DNA of 64,000 bases from Methylocystis sp. IM3 (GTDB lineage: Bacteria > Pseudomonadota > Alphaproteobacteria > Rhizobiales > Beijerinckiaceae): contig NZ_JBBPBZ010000002.1 in assembly GCF_038070105.1 (NCBI RefSeq), positions 1,418,501 through 1,482,500 of the forward strand. The letters run 5' to 3'. A model generated the notes under the pieces. That model ran no database searches. It was not told the origin of the DNA and saw nothing but the letters and a program-made list of their open reading frames with translations. Both the position numbers and the translations under genes were made by a program. Every line of letters starts with the position of its first letter. Positions within the stretch are counted from its first letter, which is position 1. Shown here one piece after another: positions 35,617-44,567 of this stretch.

Positions 35617-35880
35617 ATTCCCTCGACTGACCATCGGCGAGGAGGGCATGCCGGGCTTGTAAGAGAGCGGCCTCACGCCAGCTTGTCCGTTTCCGCCGAG
35701 CCTGCGAGGCAATGCCGCGGATATGGGGGGCGCCTGAGGCGGAGCTTGCCCTTTGCTTGACCAGTCTCGACGTGGTCCGGTCGAACGGGATGCCCCCCGA
35801 AGGCCGGGGGCGAGGCTCCCATGTTCACGGCTCGGTTTTGCGGCTATGATTTCGTTAAATCAGTCGAGACGGAGTCGCGG

Positions 35881-36630
35881 ATGCCTCTCACCAAGCTTCG
35901 CATTACGGCCGGGATTGTTTCAGCTCTGGCAGGCGCGTCCCTAGCTGGTTGCGCAAGCACGCAACCGACTCCCGCGTTCAGCACCGCTACGGTTGCGCCA
36001 ACGCGCCAGATTGAGCCCGTCGAGCAAGCGGTCAGGACGGATGCAGTCGCTCCGGCCGGCGCCGCCGTCTACGCCGAGCACAAGGATGCAGGTTTCGTCG
36101 TTCCCGCGGTCAAGCCGGGGCAAGTCGACTCCGCTTTCCTTCGCAGACAGGTCGCCTATTCAACCAAGGAGCCGCCAGGCACGATCGTCGTAGATCCGGC
36201 GCATCACTACCTCTACCACGTGGAGGACGGCGGACGAGCGACCCGTTATGGCGTGGGCGTCGGGCGCGAAGGCTTTGCCTGGGCCGGCGAAGCGACCATC
36301 AAGAGCAAGCAAGAATGGCCGGACTGGTATCCGCCAAAGGAAATGGTCGAACGCAGACCCGACCTGAAGAAGCAGTTGACCGAGCTTCAAAGCGGTCTCG
36401 GCATGCATGGCGGACCCAGCAATCCTTTGGGGGCGCGGGCGATGTACCTCTGGCAAGGGGACAAGGACACGCTGTTTCGCATCCACGGCACGAATGAACC
36501 CTGGACCATCGGACAGAGCCAGTCGTCGGGCTGCATCCGCATGATCAATCAGGACGTAATGGACCTTTACGAGAAGACCCCGGTTGGCGCGCGCGTCGTC
36601 GTCCTGCCCACCAGCGTCGCAAGGCGGTAA
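35881..36630 (+). CDS. L,D-transpeptidase lipoprotein (YkuD/ErfK family)
   Basis: 249 residues. The signal sequence ends in lipobox SLAGC near residue 22, so it is a lipoprotein. The YkuD domain (about 95-245) keeps IHGTNEPW and QSQSSGCIRM, with the catalytic Cys. Such enzymes make 3-3 crosslinks in peptidoglycan or attach proteins to it. Start at ATG 35881 with ACGGAG upstream. It stands alone, in the same direction as the secreted-protein gene. Confidence 0.92.
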   Translation: MPLTKLRITAGIVSALAGASLAGCASTQPTPAFSTATVAPTRQIEPVEQAVRTDAVAPAGAAVYAEHKDAGFVVPAVKPGQVDSAFLRRQVAYSTKEPPGTIVVDPAHHYLYHVEDGGRATRYGVGVGREGFAWAGEATIKSKQEWPDWYPPKEMVERRPDLKKQLTELQSGLGMHGGPSNPLGARAMYLWQGDKDTLFRIHGTNEPWTIGQSQSSGCIRMINQDVMDLYEKTPVGARVVVLPTSVARR

Positions 36631-37025
36631 CCGCTGGGGCAATGCACTGACGACACGCCTGGTTTCAAGACGCAGATAGGATGGTAGGCAACGCCATCAT
36701 CAGTGGCGAAGGCCGCGGGGCGGATGGCGAACCGCGCTTGATCGCCGAACTGGCTGATCCCACAATAGTCGGGTGCGGAACCGCCTTCGATGCGCCTGCA
36801 TATGAAACGGGACGACGATATGCCGCTAAATGTCCCGGGAACAAGAGGCGAGACTGAGGGTCAATTAATCTCGCATTGAAGGCGATATGCAGCGAGCCGA
36901 CGTGAGGGGAGACCGGCAAATCGTCTCCGAGGCGTCCCCGGCGATGCCAGAAGCACGGCTGTTGCTGCGTTGTTCACGGTTAACTTCGCCGACGGTTTGA
37001 AGCCCTCCGGCAGCCAGGAGACCGC
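36631..37025. other. Intergenic region without a supported gene
   Basis: About 395 bp between the L,D-transpeptidase and the ROK gene. The short frames on both strands lack ribosome sites and recognisable domains. I see only the AGGAG of the ROK gene at its right end. Confidence 0.5.
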
Positions 37026-37865
37026 GTGGCCATGTTCGTGATGATCGACATCGGCGGAACCAAGACGCGGATTGGCTGCGCCCACGATTTTGAAGGTCTC
37101 TCCGCGGTCGAAATTTTTCCGACGCCTCGCGCTTATTCCGAAGGCTTGGGCGCGCTGGTGGAGGTCGTGAAAAAAATCGGAGGCGGAACGCTTACAGGCA
37201 TAGCTTTGGGCGCGCCGGGCGTTTTATCGCAAGACAAGCGCCGCATTCTCAATGTGTCCAATCTTACCGACTGGAACGGGGCCGCTCTCGCCGACGATCT
37301 GGAAGCGGCTTTGGGCGCGCCCGCGATCATGGAAAACGATACGGCTCTGGTCGGTCTCGGCGAGGCTACGATCGGGGCCGGGAAGGGCGCCGACATCGTC
37401 GCCTATGTCACGATCTCGACCGGGGTGAATGGCGCGCGCGTCGTGGATGGCGCGCTGGATCGCGCCGCATCCGGATTCGAAATCGGCGGGCAGCTCCTAG
37501 GCCGCGACGCCAGCGCCAGCACGCTGGAGGAGCTCGTTTCGGGCCGGGCGATCGAAGAGCGTTTCGGCGCGCCGCCCGCGACATTGGGCAAGGAGCACCC
37601 GGTGTGGGAGGAACTCGCGGAAATCGTCGCGGTGGGGCTTCATAATACGATCGCTTACTGGTCTCCCGAAAGGATCGTCCTTGGCGGCTCGATGATGGGA
37701 GAGGTCGGCATTCCATTCGATCGGATCGAAGCCCACCTCGAGCGGCTCAAATCTAAAAATCCGATACTGCCCGAAATCGTGTCCGCAACTCTGGGCGATC
37801 TCGGCGGCTTGTGGGGCGGTCTCGTTCGCTTGCGGCCCCTTTCAAGCTCTACGACGCTCATGTAG
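37026..37865 (+). CDS. ROK-family sugar kinase-like protein
   Basis: 279 residues. MFVMIDIGGTKTRIGC is the N-terminal ATP phosphate loop; MENDTALVGLGEATIGAGKG follows the usual catalytic Asp (END) near residue 102. The zinc motif Cys-x-Cys-Gly-x-x-Gly-Cys of typical ROK kinases is missing: at that place the protein has ASTLEELVSG. GTG 37026 has AGGAG at 37016-37020, better spaced than ATG 37032. Probably a glucokinase/fructokinase-like enzyme; the substrate is not clear. Confidence 0.82.
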   Translation: MAMFVMIDIGGTKTRIGCAHDFEGLSAVEIFPTPRAYSEGLGALVEVVKKIGGGTLTGIALGAPGVLSQDKRRILNVSNLTDWNGAALADDLEAALGAPAIMENDTALVGLGEATIGAGKGADIVAYVTISTGVNGARVVDGALDRAASGFEIGGQLLGRDASASTLEELVSGRAIEERFGAPPATLGKEHPVWEELAEIVAVGLHNTIAYWSPERIVLGGSMMGEVGIPFDRIEAHLERLKSKNPILPEIVSATLGDLGGLWGGLVRLRPLSSSTTLM

Positions 37866-37900
37866 ACGAGTCTGCTTGCGGGCGGCTTTCGCGAAGAAAA

Positions 37901-38032
37901 TTACGGATCGACGCAGTAACAGGCGCTGCCATCGAAATTGTTGAAGCCTTCGGGCGCCGCAGAGGCGGTCGTGGCAAAGCCGATGCTCAGGGTCAGGGCG
38001 ATGGCGGCGAGGATGGCGTTCAACTTTGTCAT
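37901..38032 (-). CDS. Small secreted peptide at the end of the feo operon
   Basis: 43 residues. A complete signal peptide (AILAAIALTLSIGFATTASA) is followed by a mature peptide of about 18 residues, APEGFNNFDGSACYCVDP, with a Cys-Tyr-Cys motif. AGGAG lies 7 bases before ATG 38032. It lies 110 bp after feoC in the same direction, so it may be the last product of feoABC. I do not recognise a family. The CxC end could bind metal or form a disulfide. Confidence 0.7.
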   Translation of the reverse strand: MTKLNAILAAIALTLSIGFATTASAAPEGFNNFDGSACYCVDP

Positions 38033-38142
38033 GATCGGCTCCTGTTGGTTCTCTTTCGTCTTTCGATGATCCAACAGTAACGGCAGGCGCTCTGGCCGTA
38101 AGTGCGGCGGCGCACGTCTCTGGCGCCCATCGGAGCGAACAG

Positions 38143-38409
38143 TCATTTCGACAGTCGACGGGCGGCCGCAATGCCCTTTTCGGTGAACGCCCAGAGGGGA
38201 GGCGCCTTGAAGAAGCGGCAGGCCTCTTTCGCGGCGCAGTCGCCGCAGGGCGTATCGCAGGGCGCGCTCACGGATTTCAGATAGCCCTGGCGTTCGAGTT
38301 CGAAAAAGAGAGTTTTAGCCAAGCCGGGGCTGATCGAGAGGTCGCGCGCGACATCGCCTTGCGAGATTACGCTCCGTTTCGCCGCCAGCCTGAGGATCAC
38401 GTCGAGCAT
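38143..38409 (-). CDS. feoC: FeoC-like transcriptional regulator / Feo accessory protein
   Basis: 88 residues. A winged-helix part (VILRLAAKRSVISQGDVARDL) is followed by CDTPCGDCAAKEAC, the four-Cys motif that can hold an Fe-S cluster in FeoC. It begins 8 bp after feoB. FeoC is thought to protect FeoB from proteolysis or to control it with iron or oxygen. Confidence 0.88.
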   Translation of the reverse strand: MLDVILRLAAKRSVISQGDVARDLSISPGLAKTLFFELERQGYLKSVSAPCDTPCGDCAAKEACRFFKAPPLWAFTEKGIAAARRLSK

Positions 38410-38417
38410 CGGGCGCC

Positions 38418-40412
38418 TCAGGCTAGAAGCCAGTTCACGGCCTGATAGGAGATTGCGCCGGCGGTCATGGCGATCACGAGCAGCAGCGCGACGCTGAAGA
38501 AGGTCCAGGCCCAGCTCCCAGTTTCTTGTCGCATGGCGGCGACCGTCGCCGCGCAAGGGATGAACAGCATCGTCGTCACCAGAAAGGAAAGGCCGGCCGC
38601 GACCGTCACCGATTGCGCCAGGGCGCCGGCGAGCGAGCCACCCTCCGCGCCATAGATCACGCCGAGCGTCGCAATGGCGTTCTCCTTGGCGACAAAACTC
38701 GTGAACAGGGCGACTGTGAGACGCCAGTCGAATCCCAGAAGGCGGCCGATGGGCTCCAGCATCTGGCCGAGTTCGGCAAGATAGCTCGTATTGATCGAGC
38801 CTGCCGGAAAATAAGCGAGAAACCAGACCGCCGTTGAGACCGCGAGGATCATGGTGCTCGCCCGGCGCAGGAAAGACCAGGTATGCGCCCACATATAGAG
38901 CCCGATCGTTCTCGGATTTGGCGAATGATAGAGGGGTAGCTCCATGACGAATGAAACGCGGGCGTCGCGGAACAGCGTGTGGTTCAGGATGGCGCCGAGG
39001 GCGGCAAGCACGGCGATGTTCGCCGTAACGAGAGCAAGCGAAACCCAGAGGGCGTATTTGCCGAAAAAGACCGGCGCGAGAAAAGCCAGCACGGCAAAGC
39101 GCGCACTGCACGGAATGAGCGGCGCAAGCAGAATGGTGAGCAGGCGTCCCGCAGGAGATTCAATCACGCGCGCGCCGACGATCGCCGGAACATTGCAGCC
39201 GAAGCCCAGACAGAAAGGCAGAAAGCTTTTTCCGTGCAAGCCGATTCTCTGCATGAACCGGTCCGTCAGATAGGCCACGCGAGCGAGATAGCCTGTGTCT
39301 TCGAGAAAGCCGAAGATCGCATAGAACACGAGAAGGAGCGGCAGGAACGTCATGACGAGCCCCGCGCCGCCGAGAACGCCGTCGGCAATGAAATGAGAAA
39401 ATGCGGGAGGCGCGCCTGCAAGAGCGACGGTCGCGAATTCCCGCAGAGGCAGAACGACTCCCATTTCCAACAGGCGTTGAAGCGGCCAGGCGACGGCGAA
39501 GGTCAAAGCGAAAGTAGCGCCGAGAACGAGGAAGAGAATGGCCATTCCCGCAATAGGGTGCAGCGCGAGACGATCGAGCCTCTCTGTGAGACTCGCGTCC
39601 CGTGGCGCCGCACGCCGCACCGCCGCCTTTACCATGCGGTCCGCCCAGAGATAGCGCCCGCCGACGATCTCGAGCGCCGCGTCTTCTTCTTCGCCCAAAA
39701 GCGCTTCGATCGCCAGCCAGTCTTGCTGTGGGGTCGATTGCCGAGTGAGCGCGACGATCTCCACATCTCCTTCGAGCAGTTTGAGAGCGGCCCATCCGGA
39801 TTTGTATGGCTCTGGCGCATGCGGCCCAATCAGCCTGTCGAGCTTCCTCACCGTGCGCGCGAGCTTCGTCGTCAGTGCGGGGCGCGCGGGATGGAAGACC
39901 GCGCGGTCGTCCGCCAGAGCCACGGCGGCCGACAGCAAATCTCGAACCCCTGCGTTCTCGACGGCCGTGATCGGCACGACCGGCAGACCGAGGTTCGCTT
40001 CGAGAACGACAGGCATGATGTTGACGCCTTCGGCAGTCGCAACGTCCATCATGTTGAGACCGAGCGCCACAGGAGCGGGCAGTTCCAGCAATTCGCCGAG
40101 GAGATAGAGATTACGATCGAGCGCCGCGGCGTTTGCGATCATGATCACGACGTCGGGCTTTTCCTTTATGATGTAATCTCGGGCAATCCTCTCTTCCTCC
40201 GAACTCGCGGTGAGGCCGTAGGCGCCGGGAAGATCGACGATCTGGATCCGCCTCCCCGCGAAGTCGATCCATCCCTCTTTCCGCTCGACAGTCTTTCCCG
40301 CCCAGTTCCCGACGTGCTGACTGAGGCCGGTGAGCATGTTGAAGACCGTCGATTTGCCGACGTTAGGTTGGCCCGCGAGCGCGATGCGCAGGACTGTTGC
40401 GTCTTTTGTCAT
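38418..40412 (-). CDS. feoB: Ferrous iron transporter B
   Basis: 664 residues. The N-terminal G domain has GQPNVGKST (G1), VDLPGAYGLTA (G3) and LGLNMMDVA (G4). A linker domain leads to the membrane domain (from about 280) with Cys-rich GHGKSFLPFCLGFGCNVPA and PCSARFAVLAF, the Fe2+ path. The C-terminal Gate half has SFVAKENAIATLGV. The ATG follows directly after the feoA stop. Inner-membrane Fe2+ uptake. Confidence 0.96.
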   Translation of the reverse strand: MTKDATVLRIALAGQPNVGKSTVFNMLTGLSQHVGNWAGKTVERKEGWIDFAGRRIQIVDLPGAYGLTASSEEERIARDYIIKEKPDVVIMIANAAALDRNLYLLGELLELPAPVALGLNMMDVATAEGVNIMPVVLEANLGLPVVPITAVENAGVRDLLSAAVALADDRAVFHPARPALTTKLARTVRKLDRLIGPHAPEPYKSGWAALKLLEGDVEIVALTRQSTPQQDWLAIEALLGEEEDAALEIVGGRYLWADRMVKAAVRRAAPRDASLTERLDRLALHPIAGMAILFLVLGATFALTFAVAWPLQRLLEMGVVLPLREFATVALAGAPPAFSHFIADGVLGGAGLVMTFLPLLLVFYAIFGFLEDTGYLARVAYLTDRFMQRIGLHGKSFLPFCLGFGCNVPAIVGARVIESPAGRLLTILLAPLIPCSARFAVLAFLAPVFFGKYALWVSLALVTANIAVLAALGAILNHTLFRDARVSFVMELPLYHSPNPRTIGLYMWAHTWSFLRRASTMILAVSTAVWFLAYFPAGSINTSYLAELGQMLEPIGRLLGFDWRLTVALFTSFVAKENAIATLGVIYGAEGGSLAGALAQSVTVAAGLSFLVTTMLFIPCAATVAAMRQETGSWAWTFFSVALLLVIAMTAGAISYQAVNWLLA

Positions 40413-40655
40413 TCAAAGACATTCCACGAGGATCGTTTTCGCTTCTTCATAGCCGATGGCGACGAGCGTGTTCCGAACGCGGATCAGCGTAGGCCCACGG
40501 CGTCGGGTTTGCACGACGTCGGCTGCCCCGCCGACACAGAGCCCGAGCAGCATGAGACGGCTGCGCAGTTCGCGGTCGCCGCACAAGGCGCGCAGAACAA
40601 CCTTTTCACCGGCCCGGACCTGATCGAGCGAGAAAGCTCCGATAATGGCGCGCAT
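40413..40655 (-). CDS. feoA: Ferrous iron transport protein A
   Basis: 80 residues, an SH3-like domain with FSLDQVRAGEKVVLRALCGD, RSRLMLLGLCVGG and RVRNTLVAIGYEEAKTILVE. It helps FeoB, probably through the G domain. The open frame extends far upstream to 41147, but only the last 80 residues match FeoA, so ATG 40655 is the start. First gene of the feoABC unit. Confidence 0.92.
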   Translation of the reverse strand: MRAIIGAFSLDQVRAGEKVVLRALCGDRELRSRLMLLGLCVGGAADVVQTRRRGPTLIRVRNTLVAIGYEEAKTILVECL

Positions 40656-41027
40656 GGCGGTTTGCCGTTTCCGGATGAACGCGAAGAGGCGGCCATTCTG
40701 CCCCAAAGCGCCGGCAAATGCAGCCTCGTTCGTGCGCGTCTGGAGTTGGAGAAGATAGCCGATCCGCGCGCGAATGGTAGAGCAGGAGCTCGAGTCGCTC
40801 AACCGGCTGGTCGAGCAGCGGACCACGCTGGCGCGCCCCGACAGCGGCGCTCGCATCCTTCGATACGTTAAGCTCTGGCTCGCCCGCGTTTCCGAAGGCG
40901 CGTCATCCGGCCGCGCTCCCTTCGTCATTTCGCCTGGCCGCCAGGTCACGCGAGTGGCGCCCAAAACTTTTACAAATTTGCGGCGTGCGCTAGAAAAGTC
41001 TTGCGGTCCTATCTGAGGAGCACCGAG
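40656..41027. other. Region upstream of feoA
   Basis: About 370 bp between divergent feoA and the small DNA-end gene at 41028. No Fur/Irr box could be assigned by eye. A short plus-strand frame (40774-41016) lacks a ribosome site and is probably not a gene. The feo promoter should be here. Confidence 0.4.
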
Positions 41028-41261
41028 ATGCCCTGGCGACCCGAAGACGCCCCGAGGCATACCCATAAGGCGGACACTGCCCATCTTTGTCGCCTTTGGG
41101 CCGAAGTCGCCAACAGCGTTCTGGCTGAAACCGGAGACGACGGCCATGCGATCAGAGCCGCCAACGCGGCCGTCGCGCGCGAAGGCGCCGCACAGGCGAT
41201 GGGAGGTTCGTTATCGACGCACGGAGCGGATAGGAGGGCGACGCCAAGAAAGTCCAAGTGA
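41028..41261 (+). CDS. Small conserved protein resembling phage/bacterial ChaB-like proteins
   Basis: 77 residues. GAGGAG at 41015-41020 sits 7 bases before ATG 41028. The pattern MPWRPEDAPRHTHKAD, WAEVANSVLAETGDDGHAIR and AANAAVAREG resembles small proteins found in many bacteria and phages and the ChaB C-terminus. Function is unknown. It stands alone between feo and the NO-signalling locus. Confidence 0.75.
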   Translation: MPWRPEDAPRHTHKADTAHLCRLWAEVANSVLAETGDDGHAIRAANAAVAREGAAQAMGGSLSTHGADRRATPRKSK

Positions 41262-41360
41262 GAACGCTGTGCGTCGCTCTGGCGGCCAGTAATCAGGCCT
41301 TCGCGGGCTGGATGTGATTTCGGGGGCAGATCGGCGGCGCGAAGCGTTTCTTATCTCGCG

Positions 41361-41735
41361 TCAGCTTTCGAGAATATCTTTGAGCTGATGCGCATCCACT
41401 GGTTTGACGAGATGAAGATCAAAGCCTCCCTGAATGGTGCGTTCACGGTCTTCACATCGCCCCCAGCCGGTAAGAGCGATGATTCTGACGTGTCGGTCGC
41501 CCTGGCAGGCGCGAAGTGCGCGCGCGGTCGCATAGCCATCCATTTTTGGCATGCCTATATCGAGAAATACCAGGTTGTGGGAGGAAACCGAAAACTCCTT
41601 GACTCCCGACTCTCCCGAATAGGCGACGGTAACCTGCGCGCCGAAGCGCCGGAGAACCATTGCGATCGTGTCGGCGCAATCTGAGTCGTCGTCTATGACG
41701 AGAACGCGTTTCTGCTCGGTCGAGGCGGGCGCCAT
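41361..41735 (-). CDS. Single-domain response regulator of the H-NOX locus
   Basis: 124 residues, receiver domain only: VLVIDDDSDCADT gives the acidic pocket, VFLDIGMPKMDGYA the phospho-acceptor Asp, ALTGWGR the Thr and LVKPVD the Lys. No output domain. It starts 18 bp after the HNOBA kinase stop and probably takes phosphate from it. It may relay to a further protein, such as a histidine phosphotransferase or enzyme elsewhere. Confidence 0.9.
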   Translation of the reverse strand: MAPASTEQKRVLVIDDDSDCADTIAMVLRRFGAQVTVAYSGESGVKEFSVSSHNLVFLDIGMPKMDGYATARALRACQGDRHVRIIALTGWGRCEDRERTIQGGFDLHLVKPVDAHQLKDILES

Positions 41736-41753
41736 AATGTCGTTGCTTTCCTG

Positions 41754-43772
41754 CTAACTTGCGACCGCGAGCGGAATGCCGACGAAGAATTCGCTTCCCA
41801 TTCCGATTCCAAGGCTCGTAGCCCCGACGCGCCCGTTGTGAAGTTCAGTTATGGTTCGCGCCAAGGCGAGACCAATTCCTATTCCTCCCCTTGCTTCTCG
41901 TGTGCCATATTCGACCTGAGCGAACAAGTCCCATATGGACGCAAGTTTTTCCGGTGGAATTCCGCGCCCATTGTCTTTCACTCTTACGATGGCCTCTGCG
42001 CCTTCGATCGCGACACTGAGAGAGATAACCCCGCCAGGCGGCGTATATTTGATCGCATTTTCCAGCAGATTCGCGAAGACTTGCACCAACCGGACACTGT
42101 CGCCTGAGACCGGCAAGGGAGGCGTCGGCGCCTCGTAGGTCAGCTGGTGACCCTGTTTCAAAAGCAGCGGGCGGACGAGGTCCAGGGCCTGAGGCAGGAC
42201 GTCGAGGAGATCTATGTTCTCCTTCTTGAGTCTGATCTTGCCGTGCGTGATTCTGGCGACTTCGAGAAGGTCGTCGACGAGCCTTACCAGATGATCAACC
42301 TGACGCTCGGCGATCCTGAGCGCGGCAAGATTTTCGTCCCGCATGAGGTCATCGGCGTCGGACATTTGCACGAGTTGCAGAGCGGATTTGATGGGAGCCA
42401 GCGGGTTACGCAATTCATGGGCCAGCGTTGCGAGAAACGCATTCTTTCTCTGGTCCGCTTCACCGAGCAGGAGAAGCCGCCTCTGATCTGTGACCTCCTC
42501 GACGAGCAGGGTCATTCCCGAGACTTCACCCTTCTCGTCGAACGCGGGACACCAGCTTTCGTTGAAATAACGTCTGCTATGTTCGGCAGACGAAATATAC
42601 GTCACATCTTCGTAGCGTGCGGGGCGCCGTGTCCGGATGACATTTCGCGCCTCCCGCTCGATGCGCGTCGCGAACGACGGAACGACTTCGCCGACGCTCC
42701 GCCCGATATGCTCCTCTACTCCAACCCCGTTGATCTCGGCGAGGTATCTATTCACTCGCCGATATCGCAAGTCCTTGTCCAGATAGCACAGGCCGATTGG
42801 GGCATTATTATAGATCCATTCGAGCTCGTCCCGTTGCCGGTGTGCTTCGTCGCGTTGCCGACGCGCTTCCATCTCGCGCCGGCGCAGCCGTTTCTCAGCC
42901 TGTTTCTTTTCGGTGACGTCTCGCCCGATCGCCATCAGACTGGCGACCTCCCGGGCGTCATCTCGAAGACGTTGCACCTCGATGGAAAGCCAGTAGCAGC
43001 TCCCGTCGCGCCTGAACTGGGGAAGTTCTTTGTGAAAAATGAGCCCTTTGTTCAATAGATTCTCGGCGTCGCTGAATGAAATTGGCTCCGCCGCCGAATG
43101 TATCAGGAAATCCCAAAGCTTCTCCTGGCGCACATCCAAGGCTGACCATCCCGTCATACGGGTGAATGCTTCGTTGACCCATTCGAAGCGCATCTCGCCA
43201 TCCGTCAGGATGACGGCGTTGTCAGTCGAGGAAGCAACGAGCGCGAGCTTGCGAGCGCGGGCTTCTTGCTCGATCAGTTGCTCTCGCTTCGCCACGAGCT
43301 TGGCGTTGAGCTGGCGCAGATCATTGGCCGCGGTCTGTTGGGTTTGCAGAAGCAGAAGAAGGTCGAGAGTTTGGTCGTGGACAGCAAAATCGCCGAGTGC
43401 GAGGCCATGGGCGGCGATTTGATCTGGACTTGTCATCCATGGCGTTCCAAGAAAAACGCCGAGACCGAGTTGCTCGAGTGGCAGATAGCCGCCTCTCAGC
43501 AGGCGCTGGTTGGTCCTGTCCTCGAGAACGAAAAGCTGATCCCTGTGGTCGTTGAAGAACGAGGCTGAAAGCTCACCGTGCGGCCGGACCAATCGTAGAG
43601 CGTCAGTCAAATTTTGTGCGGGCTCGACGCAGGGGCAGACCTTGCGAAGCGACGGGCCGACTTCGACGATCCTATTCTGAGCGTTCCAAGCCAAATAGAA
43701 AGGGAAGGCGCGGAGAAATTCGCGCACGGGGATATTGCCCGCGAGCGCAGAAGTCGGCGTCTCGGCGTTCAT
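41754..43772 (-). CDS. H-NOX-associated (HNOBA) PAS histidine kinase
   Basis: 672 residues, no transmembrane helix. Residues about 15-165 are an HNOBA domain (FPFYLAWNAQNRIVEVGPSL, GELSASFFNDHRDQLFVLED), the partner domain of H-NOX sensors, also seen in guanylate cyclases. A coiled coil leads to two PAS domains (about 170-290, 310-430), HisKA (ATLAHELRNPLAPIKSAL) and HATPase_c (KDNGRGIPPEKLASI, GGIGIGLALAR). Start at ATG 43772, which overlaps the H-NOX stop as ATGA. It presumably docks the H-NOX protein encoded just before and phosphorylates the downstream receiver. Confidence 0.9.
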   Translation of the reverse strand: MNAETPTSALAGNIPVREFLRAFPFYLAWNAQNRIVEVGPSLRKVCPCVEPAQNLTDALRLVRPHGELSASFFNDHRDQLFVLEDRTNQRLLRGGYLPLEQLGLGVFLGTPWMTSPDQIAAHGLALGDFAVHDQTLDLLLLLQTQQTAANDLRQLNAKLVAKREQLIEQEARARKLALVASSTDNAVILTDGEMRFEWVNEAFTRMTGWSALDVRQEKLWDFLIHSAAEPISFSDAENLLNKGLIFHKELPQFRRDGSCYWLSIEVQRLRDDAREVASLMAIGRDVTEKKQAEKRLRRREMEARRQRDEAHRQRDELEWIYNNAPIGLCYLDKDLRYRRVNRYLAEINGVGVEEHIGRSVGEVVPSFATRIEREARNVIRTRRPARYEDVTYISSAEHSRRYFNESWCPAFDEKGEVSGMTLLVEEVTDQRRLLLLGEADQRKNAFLATLAHELRNPLAPIKSALQLVQMSDADDLMRDENLAALRIAERQVDHLVRLVDDLLEVARITHGKIRLKKENIDLLDVLPQALDLVRPLLLKQGHQLTYEAPTPPLPVSGDSVRLVQVFANLLENAIKYTPPGGVISLSVAIEGAEAIVRVKDNGRGIPPEKLASIWDLFAQVEYGTREARGGIGIGLALARTITELHNGRVGATSLGIGMGSEFFVGIPLAVAS

Positions 43773-44326
43773 TTCACGGGTTCTTCCCATCGAATCTCGA
43801 ATATGTCGTGATCCGCTCCGTCGTCCTTCGCTGCGACGAGCGCAATGTCGACGGAAACGTTATGCAACTCGCCGAGGCCTCGCAGCAAGCCGACCATAAA
43901 ATTGGTCAGGCCAGGCCGTGTGGTGAAATAATGCAACCGCATGGAGTTATCCGTCACGTCGGTGCAGGCGAACTCTGGCGGTTTGAGTTGGGGGTAAAGC
44001 AGAAGGATACGCGTATGGAAATCCGGCAGGTTCAGGAGGAAATCCTTCAAGCCCGTGTAGCCTGACACAAGGAGAGGACCGTAATATTTGACGCCAGTCT
44101 CGAGGACCCAGTGCTTGCCGAACTGGATCAGGAAATCCTCTATTCGGCAGTCGAGAACGTCGCAGGCCGCGTAAATCAACCGATAGCTGAGTTCGTCGGG
44201 GTAGGGCTCGGTGGAAATCAGAAAATCGGCCTCAACGCCTGCCGTTTCCTGGACGGCCTCCCATTTGGCCACCCCATAGTTCGAGACGATGAGATCGCCG
44301 ATTGCATTTGTGACGATGCCGTACAC
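43769..44326 (-). CDS. H-NOX heme domain protein (NO/O2 sensor)
   Basis: 185 residues, a complete single H-NOX domain. The start is GTG 44326, giving the canonical MYGIV, with GGGAGG at 44342-44337. The proximal heme ligand is His104 in NLPDFHTRI. The heme-propionate motif is Tyr133-x-Thr-x-Arg137 (YFTTR) in place of the common Tyr-x-Ser-x-Arg. No distal Tyr can be judged by eye, so NO or O2 selectivity is open; most stand-alone proteobacterial H-NOX bind NO. It is coupled by ATGA overlap to an HNOBA kinase. Confidence 0.92.
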   Translation of the reverse strand: MYGIVTNAIGDLIVSNYGVAKWEAVQETAGVEADFLISTEPYPDELSYRLIYAACDVLDCRIEDFLIQFGKHWVLETGVKYYGPLLVSGYTGLKDFLLNLPDFHTRILLLYPQLKPPEFACTDVTDNSMRLHYFTTRPGLTNFMVGLLRGLGELHNVSVDIALVAAKDDGADHDIFEIRWEEPVK

Positions 44327-44567
44327 CTTGCCCGATCCTCCCTGGACCGATGGAATAAGCGTAACGATAATCAACGACTTCTAATGCGTTCCTGGCTATC
44401 GGTCAAGGTAGAGGCAGGCGAAGGGCTGAGAAAAACCGGGTTGCTTGAGAAGAAATCGGTTACTATGAAGGGCGCGACGCAAAAACCTGTCTTGGACATT
44501 TTCTTGCCCGATAAGCGCCTTATACTTGTGAATTAACGTGGCTTAACAATACTCTAGCAGGGGCAAC

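Noticed and set aside
37901..38032. Methanobactin precursor idea for the small Cys peptide
   Set aside because: It has a Sec signal peptide and no CGSC-type core, and no mbnB/mbnC genes are nearby.
40774..41016. 80-residue plus-strand frame upstream of feoA
   Set aside because: No ribosome site, no recognised domain and it fills the likely feo promoter region.
41457..41470. Match of about 9 bases to the tRNA-Gln 3' end (possible attR)
   Set aside because: Too short and inside the single-domain response regulator gene.
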